Shown in pieces: positions 32,774-43,500 of a stretch of DNA of 64,000 nt; positions within the stretch are counted from its first letter, which is position 1, and every line of letters begins with the position of its first letter. The notes under the pieces were generated by a model. That model was not told the DNA's origin. It did not search any database and worked only from the letters and a program-made list of their open reading frames with translations. Source of the stretch: Rhodosporidiobolus odoratus (Eukaryota; Basidiomycota; Microbotryomycetes; Sporidiobolales; Sporidiobolaceae); contig JAOANU010000006.1 in assembly GCA_034387635.1 (NCBI GenBank), positions 124,001 through 188,000 of the forward strand, given 5' to 3'. The position numbers were made by a program, and so were the translations under genes.

Positions 32774-33796
32774 GCGTCGTCTTCCCTCCTTTGTCGTCTT
32801 CCCCGCCCTTCCCCCTCTTCATGGTTCTCGTCTCGCGTTTCTTCAGTGCAGCGATCTCGCCAGTTGAGCTCTCGCGACGGACACTCCCCCTTCTTTCCAT
32901 TTATTCTCGCTCCCGGTCGGTTCCGCTGGTGCGGTTCCGAGTCGTGTACATAGCTGGTCTTTGTTTCTTCCCCCCCCCCCCCTCTCTCCCGTCATTTATC
33001 CTCCATTCTTCGCATTAGCATTCTTTCTCTTTCTCCTTCTTGGGTAGATCTCAGCATGTCGGGGTAGACGCGGCGAGCTAGACTCGTTCGTCGTTTGCCT
33101 CGTTTCTCTTTTACTTTCTTTCTTTTCTTTTTGAGCAATCTATTTAACGTCTGGTTGGCTGAGCTTGCTCGCCGCCAGGCGGATTCGCATCATCTGTTCA
33201 GCGCCTGTTGAAGAGGACTGGCTGGCCTCAATCGGAAAGAAAAGGGGAGAAAAGAAAAGTCGGCTTGCGTAGGCAGCAGGCCGGCGAGCGCATTCGGTTC
33301 GAGCGGGCGGGCATTTGTGCCGAGCCTGGATGTCATAGACATGGGAATGAGCCTGCTGGCCTGTGTGTTTACCGAGAATTGGTTGACCTTCGCAAACCCA
33401 AAGCTCGAGCGATTCTCGACTTGGTCCTGCTGAGCTTCCTTCGGATCCATCTCTCTTCCCCTCTCTCCCCATACCCTCTATATTCCCTCCTTTGTGAGTC
33501 AGCACAGCACACTAGAGCTCTACCTATCTACCCTTGAACAAACGCTGACCTTGCCCGCGCTTCTCCTGCTCGACTCCCACCCCCGCCTCGTTCAACACTT
33601 ACTCCCACACCTCGCTCGCCCGCTGAAACTACCTGACCACGCTTATACGCCTGAACACTATCTTCGCATCCGCCTCCCACCCTTCGCATCGCTTGCCCGT
33701 CCTGCCCCGCCGACGCCTCATTCGCCCAACTCTCCCACTCCACCACCTGCCCTCTTAACCTCCCCATCTCGTTCAAACCGCCTGACAGCTATCAAA
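32774..33796. other. Intergenic region, chitinase 3' UTR and Nsr1 promoter
   Basis: About 1 kb with no protein-like frame. Contains a run of 13 C at 32970-32982 and, close to the downstream ATG, a CT-rich leader that could include a 5' UTR intron. Confidence 0.4.
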
Positions 33797-35744
33797 ATGG
33801 GCAAGTCATCATCCACCAAGCCTGCTAAGGAGAGCAAGAAGACCAAGTCCTCCGTTTCCGAGGCTGCCACCGTTCGTCCTCTTCCCTTCCTCACTTCTCA
33901 CTTTCGGTTTCGCTCACCTGTTGCTATCGCAAAAGCAGGCAACCCCGGTGAAGGTCGACAAGAAGGACAAGAAGGCTGCCAAGGCTGCTGCCAAGGAGGC
34001 TGAGAAGAAGAAGAAGGAAGAGGAGGAGCGCCTCAAGAAGGAGGAGGAGGAGAGGAAGAAGAAGGAGGAGGAGGAGGCTGCCAAGAAGGCTGCCGAGTCC
34101 GACTCTGTGCGCTGCTGTTCTCTCTCCTTGCCAATCCATGCCCATCCCCACGTTCGGGACGTTCTTATCTTCCTTCCGAGATGAGTTGTGCTTACTTTGT
34201 CCCTCATATAGTCCGACTCCTCCGACTCCGACTCTTCCTCCGACGAGGACGAGAAGCCCGCTGCCAAGACTAACGGCAAGGCTGCCGCCAAGAAGGACGA
34301 CTCCGACTCTTCTTCCGACGACTCGTCCGACGACGACGAGGCTGCTGTACGTTCCTTCACTGCACTCCACACCTCCTGCTTGCTGACAAGCCGCTTCCTA
34401 CAGCCCGTCAAGGCCGTCAAGGAGACCGCCGCTGCTGCCGTCGAGAAGGGCAAGGCCGTTGCCGGTGACGCTGTCGCTAACGGCAAGAAGGCCGTTGCTG
34501 CCGCTGCTGAGAAGGTTGCGAAGGCTGCTGGCTCTGATTCGGACAGCGACGTACGTCTTCGATTCCCTCCTGGCACCCTCGTCCTTCCGCTCGCTTTTTC
34601 GCTGGTGTTGTCGAATACTTGGACTTATCGTACCCTCTTCCGCAGTCTTCCTCCGACTCTGACTCGGACGACGAGAAGGACGCCAAGGTTGCTGAGAAGA
34701 AGTCCGACTCCTCCGACTCCAGCTCCGACTCTGACTCTTCCGACGAGGAGGACTCCAAGATGGAGACCGACGAGGCGCCCTCGAAGAAGCGCGCGGCTGA
34801 GCAGGAGGAGGCCCCGGCAAAGAAGGCCAAGGTTGAGGCGCAGGAGGCCGCTTCCGAGTCGACCACCGTCTTTGTTGGTCAGCTCTCCTGGAACGTTGAC
34901 AACGACTGGCTCCAGTCCGAGTTCGCCGAGTGCGGCGAGGTTGTCTCCGCCCGCGTTGTCACCGACCGCGACTCTGGCCGCTCTCGCGGTTTCGGTTACG
35001 TCGAGTTCAAGACCGCCGAGGCTGCGCAGAAGGCCCTCGAGCTCGCTGGCAAGGAGGTTGACGGCCGTTCCATCAAGGTCGACGTGACCACCCCCCGCCC
35101 TCCCCGTGAGGGTGGCCAGGACCGCCCCAAGAAGCAGTTCAACGACCAGCTCTCCGGCCCCGCTACCACCACCCTCTTCGTCGGCAACCTTCCCTTCTCC
35201 GCCAGCGAAGACGCCGTCTGGACCGCCTTTGCCGACTTTGGTGATGTCTCTTCCGTCCGCCTCCCTACCGACCCCGAATCCGGCCGCCCCAAGGGCTTCG
35301 GTTACGTCGAATTCTCCACCGTCGAGGGCTCGCAAGCCGCTGTTGCTCAGGGTGGACCGGAATCGACCGGTGCCGGTGTCGAGATTGACGGTCGCCGTCT
35401 CCGTCTCGACTACTCGCAGCCGCGTGCTGAGCGCCAGGGTGGTGACCGTCCCCAGCGCGGTGGACGAGGTGGATTCGGTGGAGGTCGTGGCGGAGGTCGC
35501 GGTGGAGGCCGTGGTGGCTTCAACGACCGTGGCGGACGAGGTGGTGGCCGCGGTGGACGTGGCGGTCGTGGTGGAGTGCGTTTTATCTCCATCTCTTCAG
35601 TTTCCACTTGAAACTGACCTGCTCTTCTCCTGTTTTTCCTCCTCGTAGGGCCGTGGTGGAGGTGACGCCGGATGGGGCAGTCGCCCCAACCCCCGCACCG
35701 GTGGTGCTGCCGAGCCGCAGGGCAAGAAGATCAGCTTCGACTAA
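33797..35744 (+). CDS. NSR1: Nucleolin-type ribosome biogenesis protein (Nsr1/Gar2)
   Basis: Nucleolar protein for pre-rRNA processing. Six exons give 516 aa: 33797-33871, 33939-34106, 34212-34346, 34404-34550, 34646-35575, 35649-35744. Every intron is phase 0. The N-terminal half (to about residue 245) is Lys-rich helix (KKAAKAAAKEAEKKKKEEEE) plus acidic Ser/Asp blocks (SDSDSSDEEDS), i.e. CK2-type acidic tracts. RRM1 starts TVFVGQLSWNVDNDWL with RNP1 SRGFGYVEF; RRM2 starts TLFVGNLPFSASEDA with RNP1 PKGFGYVEF. The C-terminus is an RGG/GAR box ending GWGSRPNPRTG and KKISFD. This order and the terminal SFD-type end match fungal Nsr1/gar2. The small phase-0 exons that carry individual acidic or Lys blocks suggest exon duplication. 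Confidence 0.95.
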
Positions 35745-36176
35745 ACAGCGCGTCCCCTCGTTGCTGCTCTTCTTCTCCCATCGCGTCTCTTCTTCTCTCT
35801 CCACACGCCGATTCCATCACCCTCACTCACTCAAAAGGTATCTCTAGATCTCGTACCACCTTTGCACTCTCCCGCCCCTAACCCCCCTTACCATCTCTTC
35901 TCGTTCGGGTTTTTCGTTGCCATCTCGTCTCTGCTGCTGTCCTTGTTTCGACTTTTCTCCTAGCGGCCACTAGGGCCTTGTCCTCGCGTTGTAACAACAC
36001 CTTGGCTCTACTTCATCTCGATACTGTACAGCGAGGAAGGAGAGATCTGCTACACCGCTCGTGTACGATTTCCAAACAAAGCCGAGCAAGTCTTGTCTCC
36101 ATCGTCTGTCCGTCCCTTCACGCTCGTCTCGTCACTGCCGCTTGCATAGTCACGCTACCAGACTCTAGGGTATACC
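35745..36176. other. Intergenic region between NSR1 and ARL2
   Basis: 432 bp, CT-rich at the start, no recognisable gene. Presumably NSR1 3' UTR and ARL2 promoter. Confidence 0.4.
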
Positions 36177-37277
36177 ATGGGCCTACTTACTATCATCCGC
36201 AAGACGCGCTTGAAGGAGAAACAAGTCAGGGTTCTCATGCTGTTCGTCCCATATTCTCACGTCGTAGCCCTTCAGAGGGCCGGTGCACACGCTGAACAAC
36301 CGCAAACGATTGCAGAGGACTCGACAACGCGGGCAAGACGACCATTTGCAAAGCCATCTTGGGCGAAGATGTCAACGAAGTGAGCCCGACACTCGGGTTC
36401 AACATCCGGACTATTATGCATGGCGGGTACACGCTGAATGTCTGTGCGTAGACAGCAGTCCTTTCCCTCCTCGTGCGACTGACTGACCGGAATAAAGAGG
36501 GCGCAGGGGACATTGGCGGGCAAACTTCGCTGAGACCGTACTGGCGAAATTACTTTGAGCAGACGGACGCGGTCGTGTGGGTCGTTGATTCGTCGGATCG
36601 AGCGAGGATGGGGGACTGTAGGAAGGAGTTGCATGAATTGCTCAAGGAGGAGGTGCGTTTCGGCTTGCCCTTCTCCTTCCTTTCTTTCTTGCTTTCTTTC
36701 TCTCATTCTCTCAATTCGCGATGAAGGCAGTGGCGCAACTGGATGGGCGCGCTGATACTCCTCTGACCTGTGCTTCCTTGCAGCGGTTGATGGGTGCTAG
36801 CTTGTTGGTCTTTGCGAACAAGCAGGATATCGCCAATGCTATGACGGTCGAGGAAATTTCGCAGGTGGGCCTTGCGTCTACCTCAGGCCTGACATTGCTC
36901 TCGAGTGCTTCCTGTGTCACTGGAACTTACCAAGCTGCTGTCATCCGTAGGCTCTTGACCTCGCAACCCTTTCAACCTCACACCATTGCTCCATACAACC
37001 CTGCTCCGCCCGATTCACCACTCCTTCTGCTCTTCCTCCTCCTTCTCCGCCGCGTTTGTCCCCGCTTCCAAACGACGCCACCGTACCGCAATCAGCCTCC
37101 AGCAACCGAAAACCCCCTTCCACCGACCCCCGAATATCGACCGGTCTCGACTGGGTCGTCGGCGAGGTCGCTTCACGAGTCTATTATGGCTCACAGAACG
37201 CGATGGGTAGTGTGGGGGGAGTTAGACCAGCGGGGATGCCTCTGGCTGTTCAGCCTGAGCTAAGCGAGATGCGATAA
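36177..37277 (+). CDS. ARL2: ADP-ribosylation factor-like GTPase Arl2
   Basis: Small GTPase for tubulin folding (with cofactor D/Alp1-type chaperones) and microtubule function. Five exons: 36177-36241, 36316-36443, 36507-36652, 36784-36864, 36951-37277; 248 aa. [20 protein letters not shown] is the Arl2 N-terminus. GTPase motifs: GLDNAGKTT (P-loop), SPTLGF (switch I Thr), [13 protein letters not shown] (switch II), FANKQD, and PCSA for the G5 box. Normal Arl2 is about 184 aa. Here an insertion of about 45 Pro/Ser-rich residues ([20 protein letters not shown] onward) separates the G5 region from the C-terminal helix [17 protein letters not shown], and about 25 residues follow that helix. No GT-AG intron of suitable phase was seen that would remove the insertion. 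Confidence 0.93.
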
Positions 37278-37691
37278 GTGAGGACCGCAGAGCCGAGATG
37301 GGTCAGGTTAGGAAAGGTCAGTCGCTACGCTCGGGTTCTTTCTCTCTCTTCTTGGAAGAAGTACACTGAGATTGCTGAGAAAGACAGATACCCTCGGGCT
37401 AGATGATATCCTTGTGCGTAGGTTGTAGCGTCTTGCATCAGTCGGAATTGCCTCTTTTTTTTTTTTTTTCTCCTTCTCTCCTGTGGCTCTTCATGGCGGC
37501 AGCAACCTAGCCTAGAGCGCTACCCATCACGTGAGCCCTTCACGCTCTGTGCCACTGCTCACGTGACCAGGGAGTTGTAGGCTGCACGAGGCGTTTCTCA
37601 GCCGGAGTAGCCGAAAGCTCCTTTTGGGAGCTCGCCGCTTCTCTCTCTCTTCCCATCGCCAGGCTCTTTTCGCAACGCTGTTGCGCAGCAC
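37278..37691. other. Intergenic region with a poly-T tract
   Basis: 414 bp without a gene. Contains 15 consecutive T at 37455-37469. Confidence 0.4.
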
Positions 37692-38831
37692 ATGATTCCT
37701 CTAGAGCCTCAGCCTTGCGCAGTCCGTGGTACACCGCCGGACCAGCGTTGCTCGGGCTGCAAGACGTGGTTTTTCTGTGGAGAAAGGCATGCGAAGGTTG
37801 GTGTGTAGACACTCTCTTCCCCCCAGCTCCCGTTTGCACAATCACCTGACTGCTCTGAACCATGCGTTTAGGTCTGAGCGACCCACAAAGTGTGCTATCA
37901 AGCCAACGGAGACTTTGTCTGCCCTGCCCTTTCCCAAGAAGAGGTGGATTTCCTCGAGCCTTTTCAGGACGAGATCTACAATAAAGGGGCGGCGCACTGT
38001 ACTGCGCTTGGTATGCTCGCCAACTATAAAGTTTTCACGGGGAGCTGGAAGGTAAGTAAGCAATTGCCGCATCTCTTTTCCTGTCTTTTCGTCTTCAGCA
38101 GTCCTTTTCTCAGGACCCGGAGACATGGGCTGACGTTCAGCTTACAGCGCCTTATGTCCCAGGCCAGTAGCGTCGACTGTCCCATTCCTGAACCTGATCG
38201 CAGCATCATCCTCTGCTTTCTTCGCCGTAAAATCCTCTGTCACGCAAAGTACACCGCCGAAGCGGGTGGCCGACCCGTTCCCGAAACCGCCTGGCCCACC
38301 ACTTCCAACCTAGTCGTCACTACCATCAACCGCGCCTTTGACCACGAAGCAGGCTTTGAACGCAACCCTGACCTGTTCGCGATCGAGGAATCGTCCGCTT
38401 TTCTCAAACAAGCTTTAGCGGCTTTTACCATCATGGGGAGATCCTCCGCCAAGATACCGTCCCGCGAGGACGTTCCACTAGCCAGAATCGTCTTCGAACG
38501 TTTACTGCGTGAGCTGGAGGTACTGAACTTGGGTCTGAGGCGGTCGGAGGGAGCGAGGCTAGCCATTGGCGCGAAGATTGATACGGGCCGCATGATGAAG
38601 AACCTGTATGACCCCATGGAGGAGTGGAAGTGGACATCTGTGCAGGCCGTAGTTTCGGTGGATTGGGAAGGTGAACATCCGAGGTTGGCCAGAGGCCGCT
38701 GCTGCGATGGAGAGCTCGTGGGTTCGAAGAACGCAAGGGGCAGGTGCACCATGGGAGCGAAAGAGCAGCAAGCAAGTGAAAGACGGGGAACAGAAGCGAA
38801 TAGCCGGGGCCGGTGGCATGCATCCTCGTAA
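37692..38831 (+). CDS. MYND-type zinc finger protein 1 (start of finger interrupted at an intron)
   Basis: Lineage-specific protein with an N-terminal MYND finger. Exon 1 (37692-37796) reads CAVRGTPPDQRCSGCKTWFFCGERHAK with the Cys pairs; exon 2 supplies ATHKVCYQANGDF with the last His/Cys ligands. With the obvious acceptor (cgtttag at 37871) the second codon of exon 2 is TGA (37875-37877) exactly where MYND domains have Trp (W-x-x-H-K). A second solution, donor 37801 (GTGTGT) with acceptor 37877, avoids the stop and joins AKV to ATHKVC but deletes the Trp. A second intron (donor 38053, acceptor about 38148) leads to a long helical region with CFLRRKILCHAKY and KQALAAFTIMGRSSA. Similar to the gene at 59769-60618. 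May be functional with the alternative splice, or a recent nonsense allele. Confidence 0.6.
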
Positions 38832-38997
38832 CTATTAGGCCCATATAATAGGTACGACATAGCGACCCTCGATCTCGCTTAGCTGAGACGGCAATACCAA
38901 GTCTACACGGTCTACACGAGTCATATAACCGGTCCTACCGCTCAATCGCACCTACGCCCCTCCGATCTCTACTCGCCCCTCCCGAACAAATTCCCCG

Positions 38998-40394
38998 ATG
39001 GCAACGGCATCGACTCCCTTAGACCCGCCAGTATCGTCAGAAGCAGCGCCGGCTAAGCAGCACTTACCTGCGAGCTGGCATCTCGCTAGCGGGGCCATAT
39101 CGGGCGCAGCTAGCGTTCTCTCCCTTCAACCTCTTGATTGTATGTCGTTCCCTTGACAGCTTCGTAGATCCAGTCTGACCCTTCGACATCGACAGTAATC
39201 AAGACACGTATCCAGCAAGAACCCGCAGCAGCCAGGGTAGCCCCTCAACGAGTTGCCGCAAGTGTCGGAGCGGGTGGAGCGGCGGTGCTCGATGCGACGG
39301 GAGGGCAGCCTTCGAGGCCAAGAGGAACGCAAGTCAAGATCTGGCATACGGCAAGAGACGTGGTGCGAACCGATGGGGTGAAGGGGTTGTGGAGGGGAAC
39401 AGGACCGACCCTGTACCGGTTCGTCTTCCTCTTTCTTTACCCACGTTTCTCCCTTGACTAACGCGTTTCACTTCCTGGCAGGAACGTACCCGGAGTTTCA
39501 CTCTACTTCCTCACCCTCTCCCGATTACGAAGCTTTGTCAGCCGTTCCGCCGTGTTTCGAGCGGGAGGAGCGCCGCCAACTGCGGGAGGCAAGGCGAAGC
39601 TCACTCCCGCCGGCGACCTGCTAGTAGGCAGTACCGCGCGAACAGGCGTTGGATTCCTACTCATGCCCTTCACACTGCTCAAGACGATTTCTGAAGTGCG
39701 TCTGCACCACATTCTTGATTTCACCTAGTCAGCTTACCCCCTTCTGTACACGCAGTCTACCCTGTCGGTCCCCGCTTCCTCCCTCACTTCATCCTCCAGT
39801 GCCCGCTCTACCTCGGCCCCCTCAACCCTCACCTCCCTCCGCAACCTCTATACCTCAGGCGGCCTCCGCTCATTATGGCGTGGCGCAGTCCCAACTGCCC
39901 TACGAGATGCACCAGGTGCAGGTCTCTTCATCGTCTTCTATGAACGGGGGAGACGGATGTTGGGCGTACGAGGGGATGGAGGTGGGGGTGCTATTGGGGG
40001 AGGTGCAGCTGGTACTTTTCTTTCCGTCTTCCATTCCGTCGTCCACCCTTCATTCGTACATCCTTAGCTCACGGATACACTACCTTCACTGTTATGAACA
40101 GGTGCTGCCGCCTCTCTAGCTTCAACCCTCCTAACCACCCCCTTCGACCTTCTCAAAACCCGCCGCCAACTCTCCCCTCACCTCTACACCTCCCTCTGGT
40201 CCTCCGTCCTGCTCGTCTATCGCACAAACGGTCTTCGCGGATTCTGGGAAGGCGGAGGGTTGCGAGTGGTGAGAAAAGCGGGAAGTGCCGGGATTGGGTG
40301 GGCGGTTTATGAGGCGTTTGTGGAGGTTGGGGAGAAGAGGGCGCTTGCGCTTGGCGAGCAGAGTCGGGAGAGGAAACGGAGCGGCGGTGGATAG
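38998..40394 (+). CDS. HEM25: Mitochondrial glycine carrier (SLC25A38/Hem25 type)
   Basis: Inner-membrane carrier importing glycine for 5-aminolevulinate synthesis, the first step of heme formation. Five exons (38998-39139, 39196-39418, 39482-39695, 39756-40002, 40102-40394) give 372 aa. Three mitochondrial carrier repeats: HLASGAISGAASVLSLQPLD-LIKTR; TARTGVGFLLMPFTLLKT followed by SEST; SLASTLLTTPFDLLKTR. The middle repeat has MPFTLLKT instead of PxDxxKxR, which is characteristic of the Hem25/SLC25A38 branch. Matching loops: GLWRGTGPTLYRNVPGVSLYF, SLWRGAVPTALRDAPGAGLF and GFWEGGGLRVVRKAG. A Gly-rich insertion (VRGDGGGGAIGGG) lies before the last repeat. Convergent with CBP80; stops 154 bp apart. 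Confidence 0.9.
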
Positions 40395-40547
40395 ATACGA
40401 AGACGCGTAGAACCAAGCAGAAGATCAAGCCAAAAAGACACTACCCAACTCACTATGAGCGGGCCAAGGCGAGCAGTTCTGCAAATCGACTGCAAGCTCG
40501 TTGCTTTCCTGCCTGCTTCGTTACTCTTTTTGGGACCCCAGTAATGT

Positions 40548-43500
40548 CTACGCAAAGTCGTGCCATGCCTTTGCAGCGTCGACGATGGACTTGACCGCAG
40601 GTGAGATCGTGGCGAGGTCGAGCTTTTCAATTCCTTCATGCACCGCAGGCAGGGCAAGCGACTTTGGCTTGAGGGACTGCGAATCACCAAACGAGCGTGA
40701 GCATGCGTGTCGAGTCAAGCTCCGAGTGATTCAAGATCAAGGAAAAGAAAGGAGACGTACAGTGCGGCAAAACTCCCTAACCCACCCTTCAGCCCACCAA
40801 GTCTCCCAATCATCCTTGTCCGCCCCAGGTGGGAGGGCCCTGGCAAAGTTTCCGAGAATGTCGACAAGGGTGATGGCCTGCTCTTCTTGCGCCTCGTCGA
40901 CTGCACCAGCGGCGAATTGGATTTCGCGCTCGTCGTCGGGGTTGGCGGCGGGGGCGTCGCGGACGGGCATGTCTACATGGCGCAAGAGTCAGTATGGGGG
41001 AGCCTCTCAAGACGTGCGCGGAAGATAGGAAACGAGAACATAGAGGGAAGGGCAGAAGGGTTCGGGGCAAACAGGGAGAACGAGACCGCACCACCTTCGG
41101 CATCAACCGCCGCTTCGTGGTCCTTCCCTTCTTCCGTCTCCGCCGCCCGCGCCTCAGCCTCGCGCCTCAACCCCTCCAACCTCGCAAACCCAGCGTCAAC
41201 CCTACTCTGCACCGTCCTGACCACAACCTGAACCATGGCCCAAAGGTCCACATCCGCCCAAGTCTTTTTCCTCGTCACCAAACCCTCTTGTTCAGACCCA
41301 GACTCGGAGGACTCGGGAGCAAAGACCCAAGTGACGACGTCGCGAGTGTCGACCAGACGGTATTGGAGGAGTTTGTCGAGAACGATGAGGTGGAATTGAG
41401 GGTTTCGACGCCAGAAGGAACCGATGATGGTGAGGAGGTGTTGACGGGCTGGTTGACTTGGAGTGAGGTTGCGAAGGAGGGTGAGGTATCGTTCGAGGGC
41501 GTTGAGGAAATGGGAGAAAGATCGAGAGCCAACGTGCAAGACGGTTTGAACCGCCATGTCGCGCTTGACTTTGTCCGCCTCGTCCGGGGTCAGGTTGTGC
41601 TCCCCTTCGAGAGCTTTGTGGAAGTTGGCGAGCTCCTCTTCCACCTCCGAGATGGGAGCCTTCTGCCGAATAAGCTTGAGGAACGAAGCAGCAGCAGCGT
41701 GGTGCGTGTGCTCAGGGCTGTCGAAGGCATATTCGGGTCCCGGGGCTTCGGCGGGAACAATGCCCGTGTCGAGCATGACCTCGGGGATGGTATTCTTGAT
41801 ACGGTCGAAGTAGGAGAGACGAGACTCGAGATCAATGACTCGCTTGACAAAGACACGCTTGGGGTGCTTCTCCGAGACGTCCATGTCCGGCGCCCTATGT
41901 ACAATACGTGTCAGTCTCGGCAGGGTTCATGCTGTAAGGAAGCGGAGACGTACCAATCGGCCCAGCCCCACATAAATCCATAATTACTCAAGTGCACCGA
42001 GAACCAATCCGCAAATCTCCTCACACCCTCAGCATCCAACACCGGAGCTCCGGCAGCCATTCCTTCGTTGTCCTCGTTGTCGTTTCCGAGACCGGCATAG
42101 AGCTTCCTGACGCACTTTCCGAGAGAAGGCGCGACGGTGGAAGGGGAGATGCGGCAGAGTTCGGTGAGGAGGGAGTAGTAGTAGACGAGGGGGAGAGGGG
42201 CTGAGGGAGTCGCAAGAATGGAGGTGATGATGGTCTGCAGGAGCTCTCGTCAGAACCCTGCTAGAAGATGGCGAAGGATCCGAAGGACGTACCTCGACCA
42301 TGATATTCTCCAAACTCCATCCCGGTCCCTCGACTTCCTCCTCCTGCTTCATGTCCTCATCGTCTCCACCCTCCTCCCTCTTCTTCACCGCCGCCGCCGC
42401 CGCAGCAGGTGGTATCTTGAACGTGCCCTTCTTAAACCACTTTGGCAATTCAAGCAAGAGCTGCGCCGCTTCCTTGCGATTCGTCTCATAAAGGACGAGG
42501 AGGTCGCTGATGAGACTTCGAACGAGAAGGCCGGCGGGGTCGTACTGAGTCGGGACGGTCTGCAGCGGTATCGAAGAAAAGTCAGCTTAGGTCGGCAGAG
42601 TGTACGAAGGAGAATAAGCGTACCTCGTCGTCGAACAGCCTCAACGTGAGCCTCGTTCCCTCGTACCCGACTCCCTCGGTGCCCCTCAAGCCGGCACTGA
42701 CTCCAGGCGGCGGGATCGCGTGTTCCACAGCGGTCGCTGCACCGAGAGTGAGGTCGCCTTCGTCACTCTCGGGCGGGACGAGGACCATGGGCAGCATGAG
42801 CGGCTCGTCGAGAGCGGAAGAAGAGTCAGATTCATCAGAGGGGGCGAGGGTGAGCGTGCTGTATGGGTCGGCGGTGATAGAGGTGACGGGGTAGATGTCG
42901 TCGGACGAGGTAGACGAGGCGGAAGTGAGAGAGGTGACGAGCTGCTCCAAGGACTATGGGAGAGGGGGAGGAAAGCTCGTGAACACTGCGAAGACGAGAA
43001 AGCGAAAGTGCATGACGTACATCCTGCCACTGTCCCCTCGTCTCCTCATCACCAAAGATCTCCCTTTCCACCCTACGGCTCGCCAAGTACCCTTGCACGC
43101 CATCCTTAAGCGTGTCGACCCCACTCTCTCCCGCGATGGCAGCGGCATCGAGCCTCAAAAGCGATTCGACGATGATGCGAACGCATTCGTCTCCGCGGGC
43201 GGCGCGAAGACCGGGCTCGTCGAGGACGGATACGAAGGAAGTGAGCAGATTCAGGAGGGAAGAGGTGCTGATCAAGGGCGAGGAAGGAGGGAGAGTCGTA
43301 AGGTGCGTAAAGAGGATGACCTAAAAATGGAAGCGTAAGCATTAGAACGAAGAGTCTGGGAAGACAAGAAGGACGCACGCAGTACCTCACACTCTTCCAC
43401 TTGCGCTCATCGAGGAACGCCTGGAAAGCCTTCATCAAGTCCTGCACAATGTCCCTTCCCACATTGACCTTCTCAGGCTCTTCCACCTCTGCGACATCCT

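Noticed and set aside
32970..32982. C13, G11 and C18 homopolymers as telomeric or structural (i-motif/G4) signals
   Set aside because: They are isolated single runs in UTR or introns without the multiple tracts such structures need.
40600..41983. Plus-strand frames opposite CBP80 (175 and 329 codons)
   Set aside because: Antisense to well-conserved CBP80 exons.
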